From Argonema galeatum A003/A1 (GTDB taxonomy: Bacteria; Cyanobacteriota; Cyanobacteriia; Cyanobacteriales; Aerosakkonemataceae), in assembly GCF_023333595.1 (NCBI RefSeq), contig NZ_JAIQZM010000044.1, positions 17,012 to 52,917 on the forward strand: DNA of 35,906 bases. Reading direction: 5' to 3'. Below are positions 1-9,709 of this stretch, piece after piece. How positions within the stretch are numbered: position 1 is the stretch's first letter; every line of letters starts with the position of its first letter. The notes beneath the pieces were generated by a model. That model made no database searches, was not told the DNA's origin, and saw only the letters and a program-made list of their open reading frames with translations. The position numbers and the translations under genes are program-made.

Positions 1-72
1 GGTGGCGTTACCACAACGGGTGGCGTTACCACAACGGGTGGCGTTACCACAACTGGTGGCGTTACCACAACG
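1..72 (-). repeat. 18-bp tandem repeat coding VVVTPP
   Basis: Four adjacent 18-bp units (starting at 1, 19, 37 and 55) differ at one base. They are in frame with the exoprotein gene and encode a Pro/Val/Thr hexapeptide repeat, probably a rigid linker. The array may continue beyond the window. Confidence 0.9.
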
Positions 73-3000
73 GGTGGTGGTGCTGAGGTAATGATTTGAA
101 TATTGCCCAGAGTGAAGGGGCCAGGAAAAGACTGGGTAGGCGAAATCGTATCAGCACCAGTTGTCAAAGCACCCAAAGTGCCGTTAGTTGACGCATCACC
201 GACAACAAACGGCGTGTTCAAATCTCCTCCTCCGTGGCGGATAATTATCGCACCATTACCTGTACCGCCAGCGGTGGAAATGCTGCTACCGTCAGGCAAA
301 GTGCCAGTCGCCCGGAAAAACCGCGCTGTAGTAATATCAACGTTGCCGCCATCACCGCTTGTTCCTCCTTGTGCATTGATAGTGCCAACTTGAATATCGT
401 TGGGAGGGTCGAGCAAGACTGAGCCGCCTTTGCCAACAGTCGCGCTAACATCGATATTGGCAGTGGTAATGCGATCGCCAGACACCACAGTAACAGCACC
501 GCCTTGCGTTTCTCCTGTAGCTCTCAAATCACCACTCGTAACAGCGGCTTTTGGACTAGAAACATAAATATTTCCACCAGTTCCGATCGGATTAGAAGCA
601 TCTAAGTTGCCAGTTTCTACGGTACTGTTGTTGGCGATCGCAGTGATATTATGACCATTGCTGGTAATATTTGCAGCGCGAATACTGCCGTTTGTCCGCA
701 AATCTACTCCACCAACACCCGTAGTGCTAACATTTCCTTGCAAGCTGATATCACCAGTTCCGGCTGAGTGCTGTAGACTTGCTGCCTCTATAGTCGAAGC
801 TGCTGTCAAATTATTGGCACTGAGAATAAAGATGTCGCCAATGCCGCTAACCGCGCCGTTGAAAGTAATGTTACCAGTTCCCGGATTCAGTGTGAGGTTG
901 TTAGCTTTACCCGCTTCGCTATTCAGGGTATTGAAAGTAATATCTTTACCTGCACCGCCGCTGAAAGTGGCATTATCTGTGAGAATTATCGGCACATTAA
1001 ATAAGAGATTGTTGGTGGTATTAACACCGCCAGCTACAAAAACATTTTGTGCGCTGATAATATCCACGTTGCTTAGAGGTGTTTGTGCGCCAACGGCAGC
1101 GTTAAACCTGATATTGCCATTGTCAGCATTCAAACTCAAATCAAAATTACCATCAACTGTGCTGCCAAACTTAATATCTCCAGCACCTTTCCCCGTGTTG
1201 AGAGCAACATTTCCTGTCAGAGTAACGGGACTGCTAAAACTGATTAAGTCATTGGTAGTGGTAATATCTCCTGCTGTCGAAACCTCACCTTTACCAATTT
1301 GGTTGAATTCACCATCTAAGTTAAAGTCAGTCGTAGCGGCAATATCCAGAGGACTTTCGTTATCAATAATAAAACCGCCAGAGTTAGTAGTTGTAACTGC
1401 ACCATTGAGGTTGAACCTATTACCTTTAAGGTTAATTCCTTCGGGAGAATCGGTGTCTAAAGCTCCCAAAATGGTCGTGCCAGTGCCTGCTTTTTGAGTA
1501 AAGCTAGCGGCAGTAATTGCTCCTATCGTGACGTTGTTAGCATTATCGATCGCCACATTTCCAAGTCGCGTAGTGCTGCCTATATTGCCGTTAACGGTAA
1601 TATCACCAGTGCCTGCTTCTAAAGTGATATCTCTATCGCCATCAATCTTTCCATTGATGATAATATTACCGCCAACCGTAGATCCTGTCCTAACTGCGAT
1701 ATTATTACCGACTAAAATATTGCCGTTAATATTAATAATTCGCTTATCAGTAGTAATATCTCCTTTAAGGGTTGTGTTTCCAATTATAGTAATAGAGGCG
1801 TCATCAACTCCTGTAATTGGAGCAAACGTCACAATCGATCCTAATGGAGATTGAATAATTACGGGATCGCTGAATGTGAAAGCACCATAAAATGTAATAA
1901 CACCGCTGCCATCATTTCGTCCAATCGTGATAGATTGAAAACCATCTGCTAAAGCGTTTAAGCTTAGGAAACTGATATCTAAATTTTGGCTGGATGTAAA
2001 TGGTTGAAGCAGAATATTGCCTTGGCTTTTGACTGAATCAGTTCCTCCAGTAAAGTTAATTTGATTGCTAGTTAGGTTAATATTGCCACTGCCGATATTT
2101 CCTGTGGAGTTAATGCCAAATGCGGTGATGCTGGTGGGAGAATTAATGTCAATATGGCCGCCATTACTGTTGTTAGAGGATGAGTCTAATATTCCCAAAG
2201 AAGTGTCAATTGTTCCCTCACTGCTATTGAGGGTAATCTTACCACCAGAACCTGTCTCCGAAGAAAAAGATAAGATATCTTTAGTGGCAATATTGCCTTT
2301 AGATGTAACTGCGATCGGGCCAGCACTACCGCTAGCAGAAGAAGCGTCTATGATGCCTGCTTTAGTATCAATTGTTCCTTCAATGCTGTTGAGTGTAATT
2401 CCCCCCCCTGTACCTGTTTTAGAAGAAGAAGAGAAGATATCTTTAGTGGCAATATTGCTTTTAGATGTCAGTGCGATCGGGCCAGCACTACCGCTAGCAG
2501 AAGAAGCGTCTATGATGCCTGCTTTAGTGTCAATTTCTCCCTCACTGCTATTGAGGGTAATCTTACCACCAGAACCTGTCTCAGAGGAGAAAGATAAGAT
2601 ATCTTTAGTGGCAATATTGCTTTTAGCTGTCAGTGCGATCTGGCCGCCACTACCGCTTGCAGAAGAGTCTAAAATTCCTGCTTTGGTATCAATTATACCC
2701 TGATTGCTGGTAATAGTAATTCCTGCGGGTGAGGTAATATTGCCAACGCTGATATTTTGATTCGCTTTTAAGGTAATTGAAGCATTATCTGTACCTGCGA
2801 TCGCACCACCATTATTTACGATCGTTCCTGCATCTACAGGAGATTGAATTAATACAGGATCTTGGAAAGCGACATCCCCAGCGATATTAATTACACCGCT
2901 GCTATTCTCACGTCCAATTGTAATAGAACTAAAACCATCATTCAAAGCAGCAATATCTGTTGATGTCAGATCCAAAGTACTAGATCCCGTATCACCACTA

Positions 3001-6000
3001 CCCCCGATCGCAATTCCTTGACTAACAGTTGTTGGTTGAAGAATTAGTTTACCAGTACCGCTGACTGAATTAATTTTTTGGTTAAAGTTAATCTCATCTG
3101 CTGTTAGCGCCGTATCCCCATTAAAAGTAATTGTATTTGAATTTGTAAAGCTAATAGTGCGGTTGCTAGCTGTGGTGATATTGCCATTAAGCGTAACCTT
3201 ATTGGTATTATTAATATTGAGGTTACCTAGCGGTTGGCTGTTACCGATCGCACTCTTAAAAGTGATATCGCCATTGTCTGCATTTAGAGTTAAATCGATA
3301 CTAGCTTTTACATCATCAATAACATTTATATTTCCTGTTTTCTCTATCGTAACTAAACCATTGCCGCTAATTCCTTGTCCGATAGTAATGGAGGCGAAAC
3401 CAGTTTTATCCAAAGCAGCAATATCCGTTGCCGTAATATCTAAAGTGGTAGAACCCGCATCTCCAGATTCGCCTATTGCTAGATTTTGATTTGGGGTAAA
3501 AGGCTCTAGCTTAATTGCACCTTTACTTTGTACTGAATTAGATCCACCAGTAAAATTAATTTCATCGTTAGTAAGGTTAATATTGCCGCTACCGGGTGTC
3601 CCTCTGGAGTCGATCGGCCCGATAGTAATGCTAGTAGCAGCAGTCATAGTCATAGCACCACCATTACCACTAGCAGCACTGGAATTTAGACTACCTTTAC
3701 TTGCATCAATTGCACTGCCGCTGGTGAGTTTAATTTCCCCACCATTTCCACTATCAGGCGCATTGGATTTGATGTCACCTGTGATAATATCGCCTTTGGC
3801 ATCAAATGCGATCGCTCCCCCATTTTCAACACTACTGCTAGAGTCTACCGTACCTGCACTGGTATTAATCGAGGCATTTTTGCTAATAATAGTGATATCT
3901 TTCCCCGTCGTTGTAATATTACCATTTGCTGTAATTGCTCCTCCAGCTTGAATTGTCACCGGAACAGTGAAACTTACCCCAGTTGGATCGACAGTAACAA
4001 TCCCATTACCATCAGTTCGTCCGATGGTGATAGATTTGACATCCTGCAAATTACCCATATCGCTTGACGAGAGATCCAGCGCAGCAGTGTCGATTTCATT
4101 ATCGCCAGTAAATATAATATTTTGGTCGGCTTTGACAGGCTCAAACGTAACTGCACCACCACTAACGACATCAAATAAGTCAATTTCGCTACCAGAAATA
4201 CGAATTTCCCCACTACCTGAAGTTCCTTTTGCGTCGATCGTACTTGCCTGAACCTTGGTAGCAGCATTGAGAATAATATTACCGCCAGTAGCAACATCGC
4301 TGGAAGAGTTTAAAGTACCAGCACTAGCGATCGATCCATTAGTGCTAGTAAACTTTATATCGCCACCCTTTGTGCTAATCAATGCGCTACGGCCAACAGA
4401 AATATCGCCACCAGCTGACAAAACAACATTTAGAGGATTAGAAGAGTCATTAATTATATCTGCATCTATCGCAATTTCATTAGCCGCATCAAGCGTTAGA
4501 GTTGCATTGCTACCAGATGTTCTATTAATAGGAAGATCTACCGTAATATTCCCCTCCTGACTGCCTGTAGTTCCTGTCGTAATAGTGACGCTAGTTCCAG
4601 CATTAAGCGCACTTTCAATATCGGATGGAGAAATTGTAGCATCGTCAGCAGATGGAGTAAAAATATCAGGATTACCCCCACTAAACTCGCCACCATCAGT
4701 AGAAAAATCCCCGATTAAAACGTTTCTAGGATCGAGCAACCACGTACCCGCTTCTCCCCCAACAGCACTAGCATCAACTCTAGCGCCCTGTATATCTAAA
4801 CCGTTTTTACCAGATGTTTCGACAAACCCACCATCACCTTTTTGGCTTCCACCACGCGCTGTAATGCTACCGTAAAAACGGGTAGTATCGTCACCCCAGA
4901 TAATTACACGACCGCCATTGCCATTAAGCAAACTATCTGCACTAATAATAGAATCTTTGCTAACAAAACTACGCGACGCATTCGGCACCGTTCCCTTACC
5001 CTGATAGTCACCGCCAATCCGAACGCTGCCACCCCCATTAGTGCCAGAAACATTTATATTGGCACTTATTACGCCAACTTTGTCGCCGAAAATGTTAACT
5101 TGACCGCCAGTTTCGCCAGCAGCATTAATAGTGCCAGATGCGATCGCCGTATTCCCTTCTGTTGGTATCTGAATCCCAGAACCAGTTAGTTGTACACTGC
5201 CATCTTTGTTAAGAGTAACTCCCGTGGCATTACCCCCACTTCCTCCGGTTAACATTTGCGGCAATGAGGAAATTGGCAATGTCCAATTGTTGGGTAGAAT
5301 GCTAGTATTTACTATGGGTTTAACTTCCAAATTCAGCAAATATCCTTGCTGACTCAAACGCACCAAACTTTCTCCCGGCACCGCCGTTATAGTAATGTTA
5401 CCCGCTGGTGCTGATAATTGTCCGGTATTGATAACCGTGCCGCCCAATAAAGTTAAATCTTGCCCCAATCCCACTGCTAAGTTCCCGGAGTTAATGATGT
5501 TTCCGGGTTGACTCATAGTGAAAGCAAAAGCATTCGGTTTTCCTACCAGTGCTGCATAATTATTGGTGCCAGTTGCATTAAACCAATTAACGTTCCCAAA
5601 GCCGATCCCGTTAGCTGTAGTTGCCATAAAGGCAGCCGGAACATTTAAATTGGCATTAGCACCAAATACAATCCCAGACGGATTCATTAAAAATAAATTG
5701 GAATTGCCGCCTGTAACTTGAATAAGGCCATTAATAAAAGAAACGTTTCCGCCGTTTATCCGCGCCAGAATATTGAGAATATCGGGTCGAGATATAAAAT
5801 TAGCAATTTGCCCAGGGTTTAGGCCAAATTCGGTAAAACTGTGAAATAAGTTAGCACCATCCCCAGACTTAGTTCCACCTGTAATGTCAAAAACGTTACC
5901 TTGAGGCGTGACGACGGTGCCAGTCCCGTCAGCTGCGGGAACAATTGGTTGTGCTTGCACCCGATTGACACCAATTACTCCCGCTATAGGAATTGCTGCT

Positions 6001-6080
6001 AACCACAAGCAAGTTTTTCTAACAACTGATTGTTTTGGAGTCTTTTGGGCGATCGTAATTGTCGATATTGGTGCTGACAT
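1..6080 (-). CDS. filamentous haemagglutinin-type secreted exoprotein (partial, C-terminus off window)
   Basis: The minus strand is open from an ATG at 6080 to the window edge, about 2,026 codons without a stop. GGAG lies 7 nt before the ATG. The protein begins with a basic stretch and a hydrophobic segment ending in a likely cleavage site (NRVQA|QP, near residue 48), then shows the two-partner-secretion haemagglutination-activity domain (roughly residues 50-170), including LFLMNPSGIVFGANANL. The rest is Gly/Asn/Ser/Thr-rich with short G-N-I-x-I and S-S-x-x-G-G-x-I units, as expected for a right-handed beta-helix adhesin exported through a TpsB-type outer-membrane pore. No TpsB gene is in the window. 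The last residues seen are a VVVTPP repeat linker, so another domain probably follows. Plus-strand open frames opposite this gene are antisense shadows. Family call is secure; the ligand is unknown. Confidence 0.9.
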   Translation of the reverse strand, partial: MSAPISTITIAQKTPKQSVVRKTCLWLAAIPIAGVIGVNRVQAQPIVPAADGTGTVVTPQGNVFDITGGTKSGDGANLFHSFTEFGLNPGQIANFISRPDILNILARINGGNVSFINGLIQVTGGNSNLFLMNPSGIVFGANANLNVPAAFMATTANGIGFGNVNWFNATGTNNYAALVGKPNAFAFTMSQPGNIINSGNLAVGLGQDLTLLGGTVINTGQLSAPAGNITITAVPGESLVRLSQQGYLLNLEVKPIVNTSILPNNWTLPISSLPQMLTGGSGGNATGVTLNKDGSVQLTGSGIQIPTEGNTAIASGTINAAGETGGQVNIFGDKVGVISANINVSGTNGGGSVRIGGDYQGKGTVPNASRSFVSKDSIISADSLLNGNGGRVIIWGDDTTRFYGSITARGGSQKGDGGFVETSGKNGLDIQGARVDASAVGGEAGTWLLDPRNVLIGDFSTDGGEFSGGNPDIFTPSADDATISPSDIESALNAGTSVTITTGTTGSQEGNITVDLPINRTSGSNATLTLDAANEIAIDADIINDSSNPLNVVLSAGGDISVGRSALISTKGGDIKFTSTNGSIASAGTLNSSSDVATGGNIILNAATKVQASTIDAKGTSGSGEIRISGSEIDLFDVVSGGAVTFEPVKADQNIIFTGDNEIDTAALDLSSSDMGNLQDVKSITIGRTDGNGIVTVDPTGVSFTVPVTIQAGGAITANGNITTTGKDITIISKNASINTSAGTVDSSSSVENGGAIAFDAKGDIITGDIKSNAPDSGNGGEIKLTSGSAIDASKGSLNSSAASGNGGAMTMTAATSITIGPIDSRGTPGSGNINLTNDEINFTGGSNSVQSKGAIKLEPFTPNQNLAIGESGDAGSTTLDITATDIAALDKTGFASITIGQGISGNGLVTIEKTGNINVIDDVKASIDLTLNADNGDITFKSAIGNSQPLGNLNINNTNKVTLNGNITTASNRTISFTNSNTITFNGDTALTADEINFNQKINSVSGTGKLILQPTTVSQGIAIGGSGDTGSSTLDLTSTDIAALNDGFSSITIGRENSSGVINIAGDVAFQDPVLIQSPVDAGTIVNNGGAIAGTDNASITLKANQNISVGNITSPAGITITSNQGIIDTKAGILDSSASGSGGQIALTAKSNIATKDILSFSSETGSGGKITLNSSEGEIDTKAGIIDASSASGSAGPIALTSKSNIATKDIFSSSSKTGTGGGITLNSIEGTIDTKAGIIDASSASGSAGPIAVTSKGNIATKDILSFSSETGSGGKITLNSSEGTIDTSLGILDSSSNNSNGGHIDINSPTSITAFGINSTGNIGSGNINLTSNQINFTGGTDSVKSQGNILLQPFTSSQNLDISFLSLNALADGFQSITIGRNDGSGVITFYGAFTFSDPVIIQSPLGSIVTFAPITGVDDASITIIGNTTLKGDITTDKRIININGNILVGNNIAVRTGSTVGGNIIINGKIDGDRDITLEAGTGDITVNGNIGSTTRLGNVAIDNANNVTIGAITAASFTQKAGTGTTILGALDTDSPEGINLKGNRFNLNGAVTTTNSGGFIIDNESPLDIAATTDFNLDGEFNQIGKGEVSTAGDITTTNDLISFSSPVTLTGNVALNTGKGAGDIKFGSTVDGNFDLSLNADNGNIRFNAAVGAQTPLSNVDIISAQNVFVAGGVNTTNNLLFNVPIILTDNATFSGGAGKDITFNTLNSEAGKANNLTLNPGTGNITFNGAVSGIGDIFILSANNLTAASTIEAASLQHSAGTGDISLQGNVSTTGVGGVDLRTNGSIRAANITSNGHNITAIANNSTVETGNLDASNPIGTGGNIYVSSPKAAVTSGDLRATGETQGGAVTVVSGDRITTANIDVSATVGKGGSVLLDPPNDIQVGTINAQGGTSGDGGNVDITTARFFRATGTLPDGSSISTAGGTGNGAIIIRHGGGDLNTPFVVGDASTNGTLGALTTGADTISPTQSFPGPFTLGNIQIITSAPPPVVVTPPVVVTPPVVVTPPVVVTP
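2200..2700 (-). repeat. 162-bp (54-residue) tandem repeats inside the exoprotein gene
   Basis: The sequence AAGATATCTTTAGTGGCAAT recurs starting at 2272, 2434 and 2596, exactly 162 bp apart. The flanking bases of each unit are also nearly the same. The spacing is a multiple of three, so each unit adds 54 residues of beta-helix. The near-identity of the units suggests recent duplication or gene conversion. Confidence 0.85.
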
Positions 6081-6141
6081 AGACTACTCCGAAAAAAGTC
6101 AATCGAAATCTACGTTCGAGTCAGAACTCAGGAGAAATGCA

Positions 6142-6172
6142 CTTACTGGTAAGGATAGCTGCACCCAGTAAG
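6142..6172 (-). promoter_or_regulatory. hairpin in the leader of the exoprotein gene
   Basis: CTTACTGG (6142-6149) and CCAGTAAG (6165-6172) form a perfect 8-bp inverted repeat with a 15-nt loop, about 62 nt upstream of the exoprotein ATG on the minus strand. It may be part of the 5' leader. The function is unknown. Confidence 0.3.
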
Positions 6173-6299
6173 CTTAAACAGTCAGCAGTCGGTATTGTTA
6201 GTAATCTTTACAATGCCTAAAGTAAAACTTAGTGTACGACAGTTTTACTTTGTTGGTTTTGCCGCATTTGCTCTCACGCCAATACCTTCGCCATTTCTT

Positions 6300-6512
6300 T
6301 GTAGGTTGGGTTTTTGTGAAGCGAAACCCAACGCTACCCCCTTTTTCTTGAAGCCGGCCTGCGCGGGCTTTGTACGCGCAAGCCGCGAATGAGAGTCGTC
6401 GGGTAAAAAAGGGGTCAAGGCTTGCGGATTTGGTATCACACCAGCCTTTCGGTATGGTGTGAGAAGAATTCGGGGCAAGCTCATTGCGGTTCGATCCCTT
6501 AATGAGCTTGCC
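6300..6512. repeat. cluster of palindromic repeats between the exoprotein and cheR genes
   Basis: Three inverted repeats are packed here: GTTGGGTTT/AAACCCAAC-type arms at 6305-6332, TCACACCA/TGGTGTGA at 6436-6462, and a perfect 12-bp pair GGCAAGCTCATT/AATGAGCTTGCC at 6474-6485 and 6501-6512. The GC-rich stretch around 6350-6410 resembles other dispersed cyanobacterial intergenic repeats. No gene is supported in 6081-6646. Confidence 0.7.
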
Positions 6513-6513
6513 A

Positions 6514-6541
6514 TTGCTTATTTTTTGGGATAAGGTATACT
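6514..6541 (+). promoter_or_regulatory. candidate promoter for the CheR-TPR gene
   Basis: TTGCTT (6514-6519) and TATACT (6536-6541) are separated by 16 nt, about 105 nt upstream of the cheR start. The match to a sigma-70 promoter is moderate, and there is no independent support. Confidence 0.3.
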
Positions 6542-6646
6542 AACTTATCGTAAAGAATCAGATAATAAACTGTATTTTTTTTGTTTACGGCGTTTGATCA
6601 GTTATAAATAAAAGGATACCAACGTCTCGTGCAAAGGACTATTTTG

Positions 6647-8212
6647 ATGAATGAGGCTTTAATACAGCGTTTTATCGAGCTGATTTCAACTAACACAGGT
6701 TTGCACGTCAGGGAGCAGGATAGGGAAAGTTTAGCTAAAACAATTTTAGCGCGGCTCAAATTACTTAGATTATCAAGTCCAGAGGATTATTATCAACTTT
6801 TGGAGCCTCATACCGAACAGAACGAATCTTTTGGGGAGACGCCGAGCAAACGGGAATGGAGAGAACTGACACGCCTGTTAACGACTGGGGAAAGTTATTT
6901 TTTTCGCGATAAAGGTCAGTTTGCGCTCCTGAAAAATAGGATTCTGCCGCAATTAATAGAATCAAAAAACAAAGAAATAAACATCAAAGGAGGCGATAAG
7001 AAAACCCTGCGTCTTTGGAGTGCAGGATGCTCAACGGGTGAAGAACCTTATTCTTTGGCTATTCTTCTCTACGAGTTGCTGCCCGATTTGGATAATTGGA
7101 ATATATTAATTTTAGGAACAGATCTAAATCAAAAAGCAATTGAAAAAGCAAAACATGGAATTTACAGTCCTTGGTCATTTCGCTTAGTAGAGCCTCATTT
7201 ACAAATGCAGTATTTCGCTCGGCGTCAAACGGAATGGAAAGTTGATGAAAATATTCGCAAGATGGTAAGGTTTAGTTATGGAAATTTAGTCAAAGATAAC
7301 TTTCCTAACCTCAGTTCCGACATCCACAATATGGATATTATTGTCTGTCGTAACGTTTTTGTATATTTTAAATTCAAAGCTATTTCAATTGTCATGAAAA
7401 AATTTTACAACACCCTTGCACCGGGGGGCTGCCTAATTACGGGACATACGGAACTTTACGGTCAAGATATTGGTCGCTTCCAGGTGAAAGTTTTGCCGGA
7501 ATCAGTGCTATACGAACGCAGCAAAAATTCGCAGTTTGAACCCTCTAAATCTGTCCGATACGATGTTAACCTTCGCGAATCTGTTCAAAGAACCTCTAAT
7601 CCCAGTAATACAGATCCCCAATTAGCAAAATCAGCCAAAACGATTGCTATCAATATCCCCAATTTTGCCAAGCAATTAACACGGGTGGAAACAGAAGCGC
7701 TTTTTGATAAAACAAGGAAAAATGACGTCCTGATTCGGGCAGAAAAACTCTTCGCTAGGAAAGCTTATGCTGATGCGATTAAACAAGCAGAACAAGTGAT
7801 TTTGTTGCATCCCCATAATTTTGGTGCTTACTACTTACTAGCTCAAGCCTATGCGAATTTAGGGGAGCATAACAAAGCAACTTATTACTGCTCTCTAGCA
7901 CTTGAAATAGATTCTCTGTCCGTCTTACCTTGTTACCTTTTGGCACATATTGCTGAAGAAAAGGGAGATATTGAAAAAGCAAAATTTTATTTAAAAAGGA
8001 TTATTTATCTGGCACCATCGTCTATTTCTGCTTATCTTGAACTCGGTTTTCTTTACAAGAGAGAAGGGAATGGTACGAGGGCTGGAAAAATGCTGGCTGT
8101 GGCTGTGGAACTGCTAAAAGATTTAGCACCATCGGCTACTATCGAGCAACAGGGTGAGGTAACGGCTGGTGAATTGCTTATTTATGTCGATCAAATGTTA
8201 AAAGATCCATGA
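6647..8212 (+). CDS. CheR-type chemoreceptor methyltransferase with C-terminal TPR domain
   Basis: This enzyme transfers methyl groups from S-adenosylmethionine to glutamates of chemoreceptors. The CheR N-domain covers about residues 1-85. The SAM-binding core follows with LWSAGCSTGEEPYSLA (about 123-138), DIIVCRNVFVYF and GGCLITGHTE. After a linker, residues of about 345-500 form TPR helices (AYADAIKQAEQ, AYYLLAQAYANLGEHNKA). A CheR-TPR fusion is the architecture of WspC and related proteins, where the TPRs replace a receptor tether. The ATG at 6647 is preferred because AAAGGA lies 8 nt upstream; an in-frame GTG at 6629 is a weaker start. It is the first plus-strand gene of the chemosensory set, followed by two unrelated genes before the double CheW. 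521 residues. Confidence 0.93.
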   Translation: MNEALIQRFIELISTNTGLHVREQDRESLAKTILARLKLLRLSSPEDYYQLLEPHTEQNESFGETPSKREWRELTRLLTTGESYFFRDKGQFALLKNRILPQLIESKNKEINIKGGDKKTLRLWSAGCSTGEEPYSLAILLYELLPDLDNWNILILGTDLNQKAIEKAKHGIYSPWSFRLVEPHLQMQYFARRQTEWKVDENIRKMVRFSYGNLVKDNFPNLSSDIHNMDIIVCRNVFVYFKFKAISIVMKKFYNTLAPGGCLITGHTELYGQDIGRFQVKVLPESVLYERSKNSQFEPSKSVRYDVNLRESVQRTSNPSNTDPQLAKSAKTIAINIPNFAKQLTRVETEALFDKTRKNDVLIRAEKLFARKAYADAIKQAEQVILLHPHNFGAYYLLAQAYANLGEHNKATYYCSLALEIDSLSVLPCYLLAHIAEEKGDIEKAKFYLKRIIYLAPSSISAYLELGFLYKREGNGTRAGKMLAVAVELLKDLAPSATIEQQGEVTAGELLIYVDQMLKDP

Positions 8213-8252
8213 GAAAAGTAATAAAGGGTGTATGCCTATACAGCACTTGGTC

Positions 8253-8319
8253 GGGCGAAGCATGAGGGCAAAAAAATAATGGACGATCCGCGATCGATTA
8301 CTGCCCTCATGCTTCGCCC
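8253..8319. repeat. 18-bp perfect inverted repeat between convergent genes
   Basis: The arms at 8253-8270 and 8302-8319 (GGGCGAAGCATGAGGGCA and its complement) are perfect, with a 31-nt loop. It sits between the 3' ends of the convergent cheR-like and secreted-repeat genes. It may end transcription from either side, but no T-run follows. It resembles a dispersed palindromic element. Confidence 0.7.
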
Positions 8320-8374
8320 CTACACGACAGATCGGATTGCTTTTTTGTCAAGCTCTTTTACTGTTTCTGGCGCT

Positions 8375-8941
8375 CTAGGGAGCAGCCGCTGTTGCGCCTA
8401 CTTTATTAGCAATTGCCTCCAGAGCATTTCGGTTCCCTATCAGCATAGTGTTGTTCTGCTTAACCATGCTGCCACTCAACGGCGCAGGTGCAGGCAGCGT
8501 AACGCCCAGTTTTTGGGCGATCGCCCGCACAATCTGCCGATTCCCTAACAACAGCTGGTGGTTTTGCGTCGCCAAGTCGCCGCCACCAGGTCCCGCCACG
8601 CTGGGCACCGTCGCTCCCAACTTTTTGGCAATGCTGGTGAACGTGGCTCGGTTCTGCAAAATCAGCTGCTGGTTCACTTGCAGCGGACTGCCACCGCTGG
8701 GTACTGCATTGTTGCTGACTGGGGCTCCCACCTTGGCGGCAATGTTGCGGGCAGTTTGACCATTTTGCAACAGCAGAGCGCGGTTTTCTTGGATCAGCGC
8801 TTGATCGTTGGCTTGGGCTAGTGCTGTTCGATCGATCCTGGGCTGCACCTTGGTACTATTCCCTTGGGCTAGAGCACTGACGCTGCTCAACAACCCGCTT
8901 GCCAACAGACCCGCACCTACACCCAGAATTAACTTGTTCAT
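8375..8941 (-). CDS. secreted protein with four helical repeats, unknown function
   Basis: The 188-residue product has a clear signal peptide (MNKLILGVGAGLLASGLLSS, cleavage near ALAQ|GN). It then has four repeats of roughly 30-40 residues, each built as N/Q-x-L-x-x-N-R-x5-I-A-x-K-x-G-A followed by a Pro/Gly-rich spacer. Examples are ILQNRATFTSIAKKLGA, LLGNRQIVRAIAQKLGV and LIGNRNALEAIANKVGA. No catalytic motif is visible. It is transcribed against the chemosensory genes and ends 162 bp from the end of cheR across a palindrome. I do not recognise a named family; a periplasmic or extracellular repeat protein is the safest reading. Confidence 0.75.
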   Translation of the reverse strand: MNKLILGVGAGLLASGLLSSVSALAQGNSTKVQPRIDRTALAQANDQALIQENRALLLQNGQTARNIAAKVGAPVSNNAVPSGGSPLQVNQQLILQNRATFTSIAKKLGATVPSVAGPGGGDLATQNHQLLLGNRQIVRAIAQKLGVTLPAPAPLSGSMVKQNNTMLIGNRNALEAIANKVGATAAAP

Positions 8942-9163
8942 TTTTATGCTACTCCCGATCTCAATTTCCTCGAAACCGCGCTCTGTGGTTCGAGCGCGTC
9001 ATCTATCTTTAGGAAGATAACAAGCTTTAACTGGTAATCTTTGTAAATTTAGTAACACTTTTCTTCACAAAATGCAATAATTGCAATACATAATTGCAAT
9101 TTTGGGCATTGGGGTCAGTTTGGGCATGGGAAATGCCCGCAAGAGCAAGCATTTGAGAAAATT

Positions 9164-9254
9164 TATAGCCACAGTCATTTATATTAGGACAGTATTGAAC
9201 GCTCAAAGCAAGGCCGGGACTGTGTTTGTACGGCTGACCTTGCACTCTGCTATA
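9164..9254 (-). repeat. MITE-like dispersed element, copy A
   Basis: On the minus strand this roughly 90-bp block closely matches 16927-17011. Shared blocks are TATAGCA/G-AGTGC, GTACAAACACAGT, CCTTGC, ATACTGTCCTAA and ACTGTGGCTATA. Its ends are TATAGC and GCTATA, short terminal inverted repeats. In one frame both copies encode YCPNIxxCGY. It lies in the 374-bp gap between divergent genes, 8942-9315, which otherwise holds only A/T-rich sequence with repeated TGCAAT motifs. Confidence 0.7.
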
Positions 9255-9315
9255 TCAGTTTTACTGGCTCTACCTCCGGTAAACTAAGAAAAGCTTCACC
9301 TTTGGATTAACTATC

Positions 9316-9669
9316 ATGGACGATCTAGAAACGTTTACTAAAAAAGCTTTTTACCTTGTGATTGGCGGAATCAGCCTTACCTGCGAAAATATCGGTAAAA
9401 CGCTAGAAGAACTTGGAGAGCAAGCCCCAATTGTAATAGATGAAATGATTACAGAGGGTGAAGCTAAGTTCAACGAATGGTACAGTCAACAACAAAATTT
9501 TTCGAGCCGACCTAGAGAAGAACTGCGGCAGAGACTTTTTGTTCTTGTCAAGGGAGATTGGGATCTAGCTGAACGGCTGCTTCAGCAGGCGAGGGACAAC
9601 AATCCAGGTCGTTCGGAGGACTGGTACTGGGAAAAGGTAATTTACGATTTAGAGCGGGATAACCTCTAA
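9316..9669 (+). CDS. conserved-looking small protein, unknown function
   Basis: This is an acidic 117-residue protein. A hydrophobic N-terminal stretch (AFYLVIGGISLTCENIGKTL) is followed by an amphipathic helix and a C-terminal block with regularly spaced Trp, Leu and Arg (GDWDLAERLLQQARDNNPG, SEDWYWEKVIYDLERD). There is no signal peptide or catalytic motif. It starts 62 nt downstream of the repeat element at 9164-9254, with no obvious ribosome binding site, and is separated from the double-CheW gene by 246 nt that include a palindrome. The N-terminus is reminiscent of phasin-like helices, but the similarity is too weak for a call. Confidence 0.6.
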   Translation: MDDLETFTKKAFYLVIGGISLTCENIGKTLEELGEQAPIVIDEMITEGEAKFNEWYSQQQNFSSRPREELRQRLFVLVKGDWDLAERLLQQARDNNPGRSEDWYWEKVIYDLERDNL

Positions 9670-9709
9670 TACGCAATCCGCTGCGATGACTCCTCTGATC
9701 TTGACCGAC

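Noticed and set aside
1..72. CRISPR array
   Set aside because: The 18-bp units are directly adjacent without spacers, are in frame with the exoprotein and encode VVVTPP.
103..5189. Many plus-strand open frames of 90-280 codons in the first 6 kb
   Set aside because: They lie opposite the exoprotein frame, which is open for the full 6 kb and has a signal peptide and a recognisable secretion domain. Their Leu/Pro/Val-rich products are antisense shadows.
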